From Bacteroidota bacterium (GTDB taxonomy: Bacteria; Bacteroidota; Bacteroidia; CAILMK01; JACPUW01): a stretch of DNA of 64,000 bases. Of the stretch, positions 23,619 to 32,416 are shown one piece after another. Under the pieces are notes generated by a model. The model did not search any database. It worked only from the letters and a program-made list of their open reading frames with translations, and was not told the DNA's origin. The stretch spans positions 1-64,000 of the forward strand of contig JACPUW010000033.1 of assembly GCA_016192035.1 (NCBI GenBank). The letters run 5' to 3'. The position numbers and the translations under genes are program-made. Position 1 is the stretch's first letter, and every line of letters starts with the position of its first letter.

Positions 23619-26000
23619 ATGAAATTATCCCTAAAGTGGCTGAATGACCACATAGACCTAAGCGCGTATAGCCCTGAGCAGGTGGCAGAAATGCTTACCG
23701 ATTCAGGTTTGGAAGTGGAAGGTATTGAGACTCAAGGTACAAATTTGAACCCACTGGATAAGGTAGTGGTGGGCAGGGTGTGCCAGGTGTGGCCACACCC
23801 AAATGCTGATAGGCTTAGGCTCACCCTGGTGGATGTGGGGGCTGGAGAGCCCATACAAATAGTTTGTGGGGCCCCAAATGTGGCACAGGGCCAGACCGTG
23901 GCCGTTGCCATGGTGGGCGCCAAGTTGCCAGGCAAAGACGGTAATACCATAGAATTAAAGAAAGGAAAAATCAGGGGCGAACTGTCTATGGGCATGATCT
24001 GCGCGGAGGATGAACTAGGGCTCGGCAATGGCCATGAAGGAATTATGGTACTGGCCGACAACTTGGTACCGGGTTCGCTTTTTTTCGGTTCGCTCCCACG
24101 GAATGAAGACTGGGTATTTGAAATTGGCCTTACGCCAAACCGGGTAGATGCCGCAAGCCACCGTGGGGCCGCAGTAGATCTTTCGGCCAAGACCGGTCTG
24201 CCGCTCAAAGAGAGAGCCCTCATGGCCTGGCCACAAATAGAAGCGGGGAACTGTCCTGCCATTGACATTCAGGTACCTGATGACTGCCACCAATATGCCG
24301 CCTGTACCATCCAAAATGTCACCGTTGGTGATTCGCCAGAATGGTTGGCAAACAGGTTGTTGAGCATTGGCATAGAGCCTATCAACAACATAGTGGACGC
24401 AGCCAATTACGTGATGTTTGACATGGGCCAGCCCCTCCACGCGTTTGACCTGGGGGAGGTGGCCGGCAGGCAAGTAACCGTGAGAAAGGCCGTGCAGGGT
24501 GAAAGGCTGCTGACCCTTGATGGCAAGGCAAGGGAGCTTAAGGGTGGCGAACCCCTTATAGCCGACAGTACCAAGGCATTGGCCTTGGCAGGGGTTATTG
24601 GCGGAAAATCATCTGCCATTGCGCATCATACCACTTCTATTTTACTGGAAAGTGCCTATTTCAACCCTCAATCCATTAGGCTATCGGCCAAATGGCACCA
24701 AATCAGTACAGATGCTTCTTTTAGGTTTGAACGAGGCGCCAATGCAGGTGCAGTGGTCTCTGCCCTGCGCCAAACCGCCGAAATGGTACTTGGGGTAGCG
24801 GGAGGCAATATTTCTGGATATAGGCATGTAGTGGCCTGCCCCTCAGTCACATTGGAAATCGCGCTCACTTCCGCATTTGTGCGGCGGGTGGCCGGGATTG
24901 ACTTGCCTATGGATAAGGTGGGCGAGATACTGAGTAGCTTGGGTTTTGGACTGTTTAGGATAGACAAAGAAACCTGGCAAGTAGCGGTACCGCCATCCAA
25001 ACCAGATGTACTTCGCCCCATAGACCTCATGGAGGAGGTATTGCGCATTTATGGGTACAACAAGATACCATTGCAAGACAAGCTGCACGCCTCCCTGCCT
25101 ACCACACAACCTGACCACGCCCTACGACTGGATGCCAAACTCAGGAAGATACTTAACGGGGAAGGGCTGCTTGAGATTAAAACCAATCCCTTTGATGATG
25201 ATAATGATGCTGATAACTTGCGGATTGCAAACCCGCTCAGTGCCCAGCTTGGGGTACTTAGGGCAAGCCACATCAAATCAGGCCTTTCCTCCCTGGCCTA
25301 CAACCTAAACCGCCAGCAACGCGCGCTTAGGTTTTTTGAAATAGCCAAAGAATATGGCAATCGCAATGGTAAGGCATTGGAAAAAAAGCTATTGACCATA
25401 TGGCTTTGTGGATCGGAATATGCCCATGACAGTTGGCAGGTGGACAATGGAAAAATGGGATTCTATCAAGCCAAGGCATTGGCCAACAAAATAATGCTGG
25501 GATTGGGTTTAGAAATTGGGGCTGCGGCGGCTTTTGATGAACCTGGCAAATGGGCCTATGGCCTGGGCCATGAAGGTGATGTGGTGAAATATGGCCAACT
25601 GGACAAAAAGTGGATAAAATTGGCTGATATAGAAGAAGATGTATTTTGCGTGCAGTTTGAGTATGATAAACTGTTGGCCAAATACGGCGAACTGCGGGTG
25701 CGCTACAAAGAACCAGGCCGTTTTCCCTGGGTTACCCGCGACCTATCATTTGTGGTAGCCGATGGGCTGAAGTACCACCAACTTTTTGATGCGATTAACC
25801 AACTGGCAACCAAATTTTTGACCCACACCACATGCTTTGATGTGTACCGGGGCAAGTCGTTGGGAGAGGGCCTTGTTTCTTATGCCCTTAGATTTGTTTT
25901 TGAAAACCAAGAGAAAACCTTGACCGACCTACAGGTGGAGCACGACATGTCGTTGGTGATACATGCACTGGAAGGTTTGGGTTGTCAAATTAGAAAGTGA
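23619..26000 (+). CDS. pheT: Phenylalanyl-tRNA synthetase beta subunit
   Basis: A 793-residue protein with the full bacterial domain order: MKLSLKWLNDHIDLSAYSPE at the start, a tRNA-binding OB fold (VVGRVCQVWPHPNADRLRLT, then CGAPNV), the B3/B4 editing domain (PINNIVDAANYVMFDMGQPL), the B5 domain, a core catalytic-like domain with NPLSAQLGVLRASHIKSGL, and an FDX-ACB anticodon domain (RFPWVTRDLSFVVADG). With PheS it charges tRNA-Phe. The length is normal. The following gene begins in its stop codon. Confidence 0.97.
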   Translation: MKLSLKWLNDHIDLSAYSPEQVAEMLTDSGLEVEGIETQGTNLNPLDKVVVGRVCQVWPHPNADRLRLTLVDVGAGEPIQIVCGAPNVAQGQTVAVAMVGAKLPGKDGNTIELKKGKIRGELSMGMICAEDELGLGNGHEGIMVLADNLVPGSLFFGSLPRNEDWVFEIGLTPNRVDAASHRGAAVDLSAKTGLPLKERALMAWPQIEAGNCPAIDIQVPDDCHQYAACTIQNVTVGDSPEWLANRLLSIGIEPINNIVDAANYVMFDMGQPLHAFDLGEVAGRQVTVRKAVQGERLLTLDGKARELKGGEPLIADSTKALALAGVIGGKSSAIAHHTTSILLESAYFNPQSIRLSAKWHQISTDASFRFERGANAGAVVSALRQTAEMVLGVAGGNISGYRHVVACPSVTLEIALTSAFVRRVAGIDLPMDKVGEILSSLGFGLFRIDKETWQVAVPPSKPDVLRPIDLMEEVLRIYGYNKIPLQDKLHASLPTTQPDHALRLDAKLRKILNGEGLLEIKTNPFDDDNDADNLRIANPLSAQLGVLRASHIKSGLSSLAYNLNRQQRALRFFEIAKEYGNRNGKALEKKLLTIWLCGSEYAHDSWQVDNGKMGFYQAKALANKIMLGLGLEIGAAAAFDEPGKWAYGLGHEGDVVKYGQLDKKWIKLADIEEDVFCVQFEYDKLLAKYGELRVRYKEPGRFPWVTRDLSFVVADGLKYHQLFDAINQLATKFLTHTTCFDVYRGKSLGEGLVSYALRFVFENQEKTLTDLQVEHDMSLVIHALEGLGCQIRK

Positions 26001-26287
26001 TGGAACCCTACCAAACCCTTACTGAAATAGAGCGCAAGGTGGGCTTGCTCGCGCAGTCTTTTAATCGGCTGAAGAATGACAACAATAGGCTGAGAGCTGA
26101 AATAGAAGTGCTTAGGAATAGGGTAGCCCAGCAGGACACCCTTATTGGCGAGTTAGAAAACAAAAATGTACATTTGCACATCGCCAAAACTGGGGGTCAA
26201 TCCCCTGGTCAAGGCGATGCCATTAAAAAGAAAATAGACCAGTACATCAAGGAAATTGACAAGTGTATTGAGCTGTTGAATAGTTGA
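26000..26287 (+). CDS. Small coiled-coil protein upstream of zapA
   Basis: A 95-residue protein whose first 60 residues form a heptad-rich coiled coil (VGLLAQSFNRLKNDNNRLRA, then VLRNRVAQQDTLIGELENKN), followed by a short linker and a C-terminal helix (IDQYIKEIDKCIELLNS). It starts with ATG overlapping the pheT stop (TGATG). The position just before zapA and the ZapB-like shape suggest a role in divisome assembly; this is an inference, as sequence similarity of coiled coils is weak evidence. Confidence 0.72.
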   Translation: MEPYQTLTEIERKVGLLAQSFNRLKNDNNRLRAEIEVLRNRVAQQDTLIGELENKNVHLHIAKTGGQSPGQGDAIKKKIDQYIKEIDKCIELLNS

Positions 26288-26297
26288 TGGAATTGTG

Positions 26298-26588
26298 ATG
26301 AATGACGATGTCTCGATAAAGGTCAAAATTGTAGATCGGATTTACCCCTTGAGGGTGCCGGTTGCCGAAGAGCAATATGTGCGGCAGGCTGCCATGCATA
26401 TAGACCAACGACTTAAAGACATGAAAGATCAGTACGGTATCCAGGAAAATAAAGACCTATTGGCCATGGTGGCCTTAGAGCTTGCCACAGACAATGCCAA
26501 GCATAAGGCGGGCAATTGGATAGAAGACAATGGACTTACCGAAAAGATTGAGCATATTGATGGCTTGATAGCGGCCATTATTGGATAA
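26298..26588 (+). CDS. zapA: Cell division protein ZapA
   Basis: A 96-residue protein with the ZapA globular domain (VSIKVKIVDRIYPLRVPVAE, then EQYVRQAAMHIDQRLKDMKD) and the C-terminal helix region ALELATDNAKHK. ZapA bundles FtsZ protofilaments at the division site. Bacteroidota ZapA is about this size. It belongs to the pheT to rny run. Confidence 0.88.
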   Translation: MNDDVSIKVKIVDRIYPLRVPVAEEQYVRQAAMHIDQRLKDMKDQYGIQENKDLLAMVALELATDNAKHKAGNWIEDNGLTEKIEHIDGLIAAIIG

Positions 26589-26650
26589 CGGCACATCACA
26601 ATCCCCACAACACCCTATTTATTAACCTATTAATTAAACGTACCTAACGT

Positions 26651-28231
26651 ATGAACGATGGATTGTGGGCGGCATTGGTGGCCGCTGCCTTGGTTGCAGG
26701 GTTTGCCCTGGCCAAATGGTTGTCAAAAAGCACTATCAAAAAGGCTAAAGAAGAGTATGACGAGAAACTGGAAGACGCCAGAAAGCGCGCCGATGAAATT
26801 GTGAAAGAGGCAGAAGCCCAAGCTGAAATCTTGAAAAAGAACAAGATACTTGAGGCAAAGGAGAAATTTTTACAGCTAAAGGGGGAACATGACCAAAAAG
26901 TGCGGGAGCGCAACAACCAAATCAATGATCTGGAAAACAAAGCCAGGCAAAAGGATCAAGCCTTAAAGAAAAAGCTCACTGAACTGTCCGAAAAGGAAGA
27001 GAAAGCCGACGCCATTCTCACAAGCTACAATGAGAAAATAAGCACCCTTGATGCCAAAAAGGTGGAGCTCGATGCCGCCTTGAAGGAACAGGTAATCAAG
27101 CTGGAAAAGATAGCGGGGCTGAGTGCATCTGAAGCCAAGTCACAAATGATGGAAGCGCTCAAGGAAGAGGCCAAGTCGGAATCGCGGCAGTTTGTAAAAG
27201 ACATAGTGGACGAAGCCAAAATGGATGCCCAAAAGCAAGCAAAAAAGGTGGTTATTGAGACCATTCAGCGCGTAGCTACCGAACAGACCATAGACAATGT
27301 GGTGTCTGTGTTCCATATAGAAAACGATGAAATTAAAGGCCGGATCATAGGTAGGGAAGGCCGCAATATCAGGGCACTGGAAGCCGCCACCGGCGTGGAA
27401 ATCATCATTGACGACACGCCCGAAGCCATTGTGCTATCGGCATTTGACCCCATGCGACGGGAGGTGGCCCGTTTGTCGCTCCACCGTTTGGTGGCCGATG
27501 GGCGGATACATCCAGCGCGGATAGAAGAAGTGGTGAAGAAAACCGAAAAACAACTCGAAGAAGAAATCCAAGAAATAGGCGAAAAGACCAGCCTGGACCT
27601 GGGTGTGCATGGACTGCACCCAGAAATAGTGCGCCTTATAGGCAAAATGAGGTACCGGTCATCTTACGGCCAAAACCTGCTCCAACACTCAAGGGAAGTA
27701 TCCAATCTATGTGCCACCATGGCGGCCGAACTGGGGCTCAACGTTAAACTGGCCAAGAGGGCCGGCCTGCTCCATGACCTGGGCAAGGTAATGGACGATC
27801 CAGAAACACCACACGCCCTACTCGGTATGCAACTGGCTGAAAAACATAAGGAACACCCCATAGTGTGCAATGCCATAGGCGCCCACCACGACGAGCTGGA
27901 AATGACCAGCCCCATATCGGTCATTGTGCAGGTTTGCGATGCCATTTCCGGTGCCCGCCCTGGCGCCCGCAGGGAAGTATTTGAATCATATATACAGCGC
28001 CTCAAGGATTTGGAAAGAATTGCCCTTTCATTTGACGGGGTACAGAAATGCTATGCCATACAGGCCGGCAGGGAGCTGAGGGTGATAGTAGAAGCCGAGA
28101 GAGTGAGCGATGACCAAGCCGATGCGCTGTCGTTTGACATCTCATCCAAGATACAGACCGAAATGACCTATCCCGGCCAAATTAAAATTACCGTGATTAG
28201 GGAGAAACGGGCAGTATCATACGCCAAGTAA
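26651..28231 (+). CDS. rny: Ribonuclease Y
   Basis: A 526-residue protein. It has an N-terminal membrane anchor ([17 protein letters not shown]), a long charged coiled coil to about residue 200, a KH RNA-binding domain with the G-R-E-G-R loop ([20 protein letters not shown]), and an HD domain with [16 protein letters not shown] and [10 protein letters not shown] supplying metal ligands. RNase Y starts decay of many mRNAs at the membrane. The length matches the family. A strong terminator follows at 28254-28284. Confidence 0.97.
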   Translation: MNDGLWAALVAAALVAGFALAKWLSKSTIKKAKEEYDEKLEDARKRADEIVKEAEAQAEILKKNKILEAKEKFLQLKGEHDQKVRERNNQINDLENKARQKDQALKKKLTELSEKEEKADAILTSYNEKISTLDAKKVELDAALKEQVIKLEKIAGLSASEAKSQMMEALKEEAKSESRQFVKDIVDEAKMDAQKQAKKVVIETIQRVATEQTIDNVVSVFHIENDEIKGRIIGREGRNIRALEAATGVEIIIDDTPEAIVLSAFDPMRREVARLSLHRLVADGRIHPARIEEVVKKTEKQLEEEIQEIGEKTSLDLGVHGLHPEIVRLIGKMRYRSSYGQNLLQHSREVSNLCATMAAELGLNVKLAKRAGLLHDLGKVMDDPETPHALLGMQLAEKHKEHPIVCNAIGAHHDELEMTSPISVIVQVCDAISGARPGARREVFESYIQRLKDLERIALSFDGVQKCYAIQAGRELRVIVEAERVSDDQADALSFDISSKIQTEMTYPGQIKITVIREKRAVSYAK

Positions 28232-28253
28232 CAGATTTTAAGGATTACCCATC

Positions 28254-28284
28254 AAACCCTGTGCATTCCACAGGGTTTTTTTTT
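28254..28284 (+). terminator. Rho-independent terminator after rny
   Basis: A 10-bp perfect stem AAACCCTGTG / CACAGGGTTT around a 5-base loop CATTC, followed by a run of nine T. The A run on the left side could let it also end the convergent porT transcript. Confidence 0.93.
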
Positions 28285-28292
28285 ATCCCCCA

Positions 28293-28991
28293 TTATTCAA
28301 AGTGCATGGAAAGGACAATCATCCGGTTGCGGATTTTTGAAAACGAATCGGAATACACCGTTTCATGCGGGTCAAGCAGGTTGTTTAGCCCATTCGCCAC
28401 CCGTATTTCTGGCGAAAATTTGAAATAGGGGAAGTAAAAGTCACACCCCACTCCCCAAGTATAGCTGAAATTGTGCGGTTTAAAGGCCACGTCAGGGTCA
28501 AAATAATCTTTGGACGCACCGGCTTTGGAGGCTATGTCATAGGAATATTCGCCACCAGCTATGGTATAGAGCCTGAAATTGTTGTGCCTTACCGATTTGT
28601 ATTTTATCAATACGGGCAGGTTGGCATATACCGATTCGGTAGTCTTGTTCCTTATGTCGTTTTGGCCAAAAGTGTAGATCAGGTTGCGCTGGGTGAGAAG
28701 CAAGGAAGGTATAATCCTCAGATCCAGTCGTTCCGTTAGGTGAAAATTGCAAATCGCACCAAGGGTAATACCGGGTATCAAGCCCACGTCCACGGTCATT
28801 AGCGTGTCGTTGGGGTAGTAATTATCCTTATAGCTCAACTTCAAGTCTGAGAAATTGGTGCCCAGTGAAAAGCCAAAGTGCAATTTCTTTTCTATGTCAT
28901 AAAAAGGGTGGTGCTGTGTTTGCGCATGAACATATGTCACTGCGCCCCATATACATAGAATGGCAGTAAAACTAATTCGCTTTGTAAGCAT
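28293..28991 (-). CDS. porT: PorT-family outer membrane protein (T9SS)
   Basis: A 232-residue protein with a signal peptide (KRISFTAILCIWGAVTYVHA), then a small beta-barrel: FGFSLGTNFSDLKLSY, PGITLGAICNFHL, RIIPSLLLTQRNLIYTF, YANLPVLIKYKSVR and the final RNRMIVLSMHF. PorT is needed for type IX secretion in Porphyromonas and gliding Bacteroidota. Its start, ATG at 28991, lies inside the last 20 bases of menG, an order common in the phylum. Its presence fits the several T9SS cargo genes in this window. Other PorT-like barrels are not T9SS-related, but the menG link supports the true PorT. Confidence 0.87.
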   Translation of the reverse strand: MLTKRISFTAILCIWGAVTYVHAQTQHHPFYDIEKKLHFGFSLGTNFSDLKLSYKDNYYPNDTLMTVDVGLIPGITLGAICNFHLTERLDLRIIPSLLLTQRNLIYTFGQNDIRNKTTESVYANLPVLIKYKSVRHNNFRLYTIAGGEYSYDIASKAGASKDYFDPDVAFKPHNFSYTWGVGCDFYFPYFKFSPEIRVANGLNNLLDPHETVYSDSFSKIRNRMIVLSMHFE

Positions 28992-29706
28992 GGTATATAG
29001 TGGATACGCCAAACGTGAGTGGACGGAAATGGATACGTTCAAAACCAACTTGCTTCAATTTTTCCACAAAATCTGCCCCTTCGGGAAAGTGCTTGACCGA
29101 CTCCGGCAGATAGGTGTAAGCAGCGGGGTCCTTAGATATGGTTTTGCCAAAAAAAGGAAGTATATAATTGAAATAAAAATTATATAACTGTTTGAATGGA
29201 AATGGTTTGGGTTTTGAAAACTCCAGTACCACCAGTTCGCCGTTGGGTTTTAGCACGCGGTACATTTCGCCCAGGCCCTGCTCCAAGTGTTCAAAATTCC
29301 TCACCCCAAAAGCCACTAAGGCCAGGTCAAAGTGCCCATTGGCGAAGGGTATTTTGGCCGAGTCGGCATGTACCAGCCTTATTCCTTTCAATTTATTGGT
29401 TTCCAGTTTTTTTATGCCAATTTCAAGCATGCCTTTTGAAATATCGATTCCCACCACCTCAGCGCTGGGGTATTTCCTTTTGGCCGCTATGGCAAAATCT
29501 CCCGTTCCGGTGGCCACGTCAAGGATTTGTCCAGGCTGGGCCTGTGCAACCATGCCTAGTGACTTTCGCCTCCAAACCCGGTCTATGCCAAGGGATAGGA
29601 AGTGATTGAGAAAATCGTACTTGCCTGAGATGTTGTCAAACATCATCTCTACCTGTTGGCGCTTGCTGCCGCCTTCTTTACCGTAGGGTACTATGGTTTC
29701 GTTCAT
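28972..29706 (-). CDS. menG: Demethylmenaquinone methyltransferase
   Basis: A 244-residue SAM-dependent methyltransferase of the UbiE/MenG family: MFDNISGKYDFLNHFLSLGI at the start, SAM motif LDVATGTGDFAIAAKRKYP, then ADSAKIPFANGHFDLALVAFGVRNFEHLE and FSKPKPFPFKQLYNFYF. It adds the last methyl group in menaquinone synthesis, used in respiration. A TATCTTTG box at 29754-29761 precedes it. porT overlaps its 3' end and is probably cotranscribed. Confidence 0.95.
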   Translation of the reverse strand: MNETIVPYGKEGGSKRQQVEMMFDNISGKYDFLNHFLSLGIDRVWRRKSLGMVAQAQPGQILDVATGTGDFAIAAKRKYPSAEVVGIDISKGMLEIGIKKLETNKLKGIRLVHADSAKIPFANGHFDLALVAFGVRNFEHLEQGLGEMYRVLKPNGELVVLEFSKPKPFPFKQLYNFYFNYILPFFGKTISKDPAAYTYLPESVKHFPEGADFVEKLKQVGFERIHFRPLTFGVSTIYHAYKAN

Positions 29707-29753
29707 ACTATAAGTCTAGCTAACAATGCAAAAAGGGCAATGTTTGCCAGGCG

Positions 29754-29761
29754 CAAAGATA
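29754..29761 (-). promoter_or_regulatory. -7 box (TATCTTTG) of menG-porT
   Basis: A full TAnnTTTG match on the minus strand, 47 bases before the menG ATG. Confidence 0.45.
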
Positions 29762-29807
29762 GGCCAAGCGCCAAAGGCCAAAAATGGCCATTTGTGGTTA
29801 TTCTACA

Positions 29808-29815
29808 TACTTTTG
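29808..29815 (+). promoter_or_regulatory. -7 box (TACTTTTG) before the small membrane-anchored protein
   Basis: A full TAnnTTTG match, 17 bases before the ATG at 29833. It rules out starts further upstream in that frame. Confidence 0.5.
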
Positions 29816-29832
29816 GCAAAAAGAGAGTACCT

Positions 29833-30354
29833 ATGGGCATTTGCGCGGGCATACATGAATGGGTGGAAACAGGCTTGTTGGTGGGCGCCGGGGCTTGGAG
29901 CTATTATAAGTTCATCGTTCAACGGGAATCCAAACCCTTTGTGCAGTTTGATTTGGAGATGCGCCCTTTAGGTGTATCCGGCCACATGCGCTTGCTGGAA
30001 TTGGAAGCGCGCCTTACCAACAAGGGTGGGGTGAGGCACTACATTCACCAGTTTCAATTCAGCTTGTTCGGATTGAAAAGCAACGATCCTATTGTATTGG
30101 GCGGCCAAAACATCAATTATCAGGTGGCGATGGAGAAACTCATAGAGCACAGGAATTGGGTGCCACTTACAAAAAATGGGATGGATGAAGGGAAATCATG
30201 GGGATATACGTACGTGGATCCAGGCATTGTACAGGCTTATAGGCATGTTACCGCCATTTCTCCTGCATATACCTATCTATTGTTGCAGGCGCGGTTTAGC
30301 TACCGCGATAAGAAGAGCGGCTTCCATACCTGTCAAACGGCCCTAACTGTGTAG
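29833..30354 (+). CDS. Hypothetical membrane-anchored protein
   Basis: A 173-residue protein that I do not recognise. A weak hydrophobic N-terminal segment (WVETGLLVGAGAWSYYKFIV) is followed by a beta-rich domain (PFVQFDLEMRPLGVSGHMRL, LELEARLTNKGGVRHYIHQF) that looks like a single immunoglobulin-like or similar sandwich. The start at 29833 is supported by a promoter box just upstream. It sits alone between menG (divergent) and engB, which has its own promoter. Confidence 0.6.
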   Translation: MGICAGIHEWVETGLLVGAGAWSYYKFIVQRESKPFVQFDLEMRPLGVSGHMRLLELEARLTNKGGVRHYIHQFQFSLFGLKSNDPIVLGGQNINYQVAMEKLIEHRNWVPLTKNGMDEGKSWGYTYVDPGIVQAYRHVTAISPAYTYLLLQARFSYRDKKSGFHTCQTALTV

Positions 30355-30377
30355 CAAACCCACAAAATAGGAAGCCA

Positions 30378-30385
30378 TACCTTTG
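30378..30385 (+). promoter_or_regulatory. -7 box (TACCTTTG) of engB, 4 bases before the ATG
   Basis: A full TAnnTTTG match ending 4 bases before the engB start codon. If the start of transcription follows the usual spacing, the message begins at or next to the ATG. Confidence 0.5.
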
Positions 30386-30389
30386 TATA

Positions 30390-31049
30390 ATGGCTGCACG
30401 CAATCTCCCTATCCACATTGAAGCGGAATTTGTAACAAGTAGCAGCCAGATAAGCCAATGCCCACTTCCCAAAATACCCGAGTTTGCCTTTATTGGCCGG
30501 TCAAACGTGGGCAAATCGAGCCTTATCAACTTTTTGACCAATAGAAAGGAACTGGCCCTGGTATCGGGCACACCGGGAAAAACCCGGACCATAAACCATT
30601 TTTTAATCAATAAAACCTGGTACTTGGTTGACCTGCCAGGGTATGGATATGCCATGACGGGCAAGTCAGAAAGGGAGAAATTTGAAAAGCTAAATTACTC
30701 CTATCTACTTGGCCGCGAAAACCTTGTTTGCACATTTCTATTGATTGATTCCCGCATCCCGCCCCAAAAGATCGACCTGGATTTCATGTCTTGGCTCGGG
30801 GGCAACGGTATTCCATTCGAGTTGGTGTTTACCAAGGCTGATAGGTCAAAGAAAACCGATTTCATCCAGTCGGTGGAACAGTTTGAAAAAGCCGTGTTGG
30901 CCCAATGGGAAGAGATGCCCAAGTACTGGATCACCTCTGTCCAAGACAAGCTGGGAAGGGAAGAGTTATTGGGTCAAATTATTGAATATCATAATACATA
31001 CGCAAAAATTATTCGCCAACAGTATGAGCAACAAGACAATGATGCCTGA
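30390..31049 (+). CDS. engB: Ribosome biogenesis GTPase EngB (YsxC/YihA)
   Basis: A 219-residue GTPase: G1 GRSNVGKSSLIN, G2/G3 PGKTRTINHF and DLPGYGYAM, G4 TKAD, in the usual EngB order and length. The protein takes part in large-subunit assembly and is essential in many bacteria. Its message may be leaderless. The aminotransferase gene overlaps its 3' end. Confidence 0.96.
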   Translation: MAARNLPIHIEAEFVTSSSQISQCPLPKIPEFAFIGRSNVGKSSLINFLTNRKELALVSGTPGKTRTINHFLINKTWYLVDLPGYGYAMTGKSEREKFEKLNYSYLLGRENLVCTFLLIDSRIPPQKIDLDFMSWLGGNGIPFELVFTKADRSKKTDFIQSVEQFEKAVLAQWEEMPKYWITSVQDKLGREELLGQIIEYHNTYAKIIRQQYEQQDNDA

Positions 31050-32328
31050 TACCCTGGATATAAGACCGGCATCAGGTGCACTTATGGAATTGGAGCATAG
31101 GTATGGGGCGCATAACTACCATCCATTGCCCGTGGTATTGGCCCGCGGACAGGGGGTATATGTGTGGGATGTGGAAGGCAAGCGGTACTATGACTTCCTT
31201 TCGGCGTACTCAGCAGTAAACCAAGGGCATGGACATCCGGCGCTCATTGAGGCTTTGACTGCCCAGGCACAAACGCTGGCCCTGACCAGCCGGGCGTTTT
31301 ACAACAATGTGCTGGGTCTATTTGAAGAAAAAATTACCCAGATGTTTGGCTTTGACAAGGTACTGCCCATGAACAGCGGGGCCGAGGCGGTGGAAACGGC
31401 CATAAAGCTGTGCCGCAAGTGGGCTTATGAGCACAAGGGCCTAGCACCCGGCAAGGCCAAAATCGTGGTTTGCGAAGGCAATTTTCACGGCAGGACTTCT
31501 ACAATAGTATCTTTTTCTTCTGACCCCGATGCCCGAAACAATTTTGGGCCCTTTGCCCCAGGCTTCGTTCCTGTGCCCTATAATGATGTGGAGGCCATAA
31601 GGCTAGCACTACAAGATGCCGATGTGGCCGGGGTACTGGTGGAGCCCATACAGGGTGAGGCCGGCGTGATGGTGCCCCATGAGCAGTATATGGCCAGGGT
31701 CAGGGAATTGTGTACCCAGCACGGTGTCTTATTCATGGCCGACGAAGTGCAGACTGGCATAGGGCGCACCGGAAGCCTCCTGGCAGTGTGTGGCAACTGC
31801 ACATGTGCCCAACAATGCGAGAGACAGGCTACCTATGCCAGGCCCGATATACTCATACTTGGCAAGGCACTTTCGGGTGGCATGTATCCGGTATCGGCCG
31901 TGCTGGCCGATGAGGAAATCATGCAGGTAATAAAACCTGGGCAGCATGGCTCCACCTTTGGAGGTAACCCACTGGCATCACGTGTGGCCATGGCAGCGCT
32001 GGATATAGTGTATGATGAACAGTTGATGCAGAACGCCAGGGAGTTAGGGCAACTGTTTAGGGAAAGGATGATTGACTTGGTGGCCAAAAGCCCATTGTTG
32101 GAATTGGTGAGGGGCAAGGGCCTATTGAATGCCTTGGTGATCCGCGATAGCCCAAAGGGCTCAACCGCCTGGGATCTTTGTATAGCCCTTATGCACCACG
32201 GGCTGCTGGCCAAACCCACACATGGAAATATCATTCGGTTTGCGCCGCCGCTTGTTATCACTCGGCAAGAGTTGCTGGCGTGTTGTGATATAATAGAAGA
32301 AACCGTGATGGGTTTTCAACAAGGTTAG
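31024..32328 (+). CDS. rocD: Ornithine aminotransferase with Cys-rich insertion
   Basis: A class III PLP aminotransferase: ELEHRYGAHNYHPLPVVLAR and YDFLSAYSAVNQGHGHP are signatures of ornithine--oxo-acid transaminase, which makes glutamate semialdehyde from ornithine. Others are MNSGAEAVETAIKLCRKWAY, NFHGRTSTIVSFSSDPDARN, DEVQTGIGRTGSL and the PLP lysine in LILGKALSGGMYP. Between GRTGSLLAV and ARPDILILGKAL lies an extra segment with CGNCTCAQQC, not found in the usual enzyme. Three ATG codons (31024, 31039, 31042) all overlap engB by 8-26 bases; the choice is uncertain. Translation is probably coupled to engB. Confidence 0.9.
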   Translation: MSNKTMMPDTLDIRPASGALMELEHRYGAHNYHPLPVVLARGQGVYVWDVEGKRYYDFLSAYSAVNQGHGHPALIEALTAQAQTLALTSRAFYNNVLGLFEEKITQMFGFDKVLPMNSGAEAVETAIKLCRKWAYEHKGLAPGKAKIVVCEGNFHGRTSTIVSFSSDPDARNNFGPFAPGFVPVPYNDVEAIRLALQDADVAGVLVEPIQGEAGVMVPHEQYMARVRELCTQHGVLFMADEVQTGIGRTGSLLAVCGNCTCAQQCERQATYARPDILILGKALSGGMYPVSAVLADEEIMQVIKPGQHGSTFGGNPLASRVAMAALDIVYDEQLMQNARELGQLFRERMIDLVAKSPLLELVRGKGLLNALVIRDSPKGSTAWDLCIALMHHGLLAKPTHGNIIRFAPPLVITRQELLACCDIIEETVMGFQQG

Positions 32329-32416
32329 TACAACTGGGCATGGCTGGTTTTTAATTAATCTTAACGCCGCCCTGGCTAGGTAGGCCTCTTGGTCTAAATA
32401 CTTATTTTCGTTGCCA

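Noticed and set aside
26589-26650. 6S RNA gene after zapA
   Set aside because: The gap of 62 bases is too short for 6S RNA and shows no long hairpin.
29656-29832. Longer start for the small protein at 29833-30354
   Set aside because: It would overlap menG on the other strand and cross a good -7 box.
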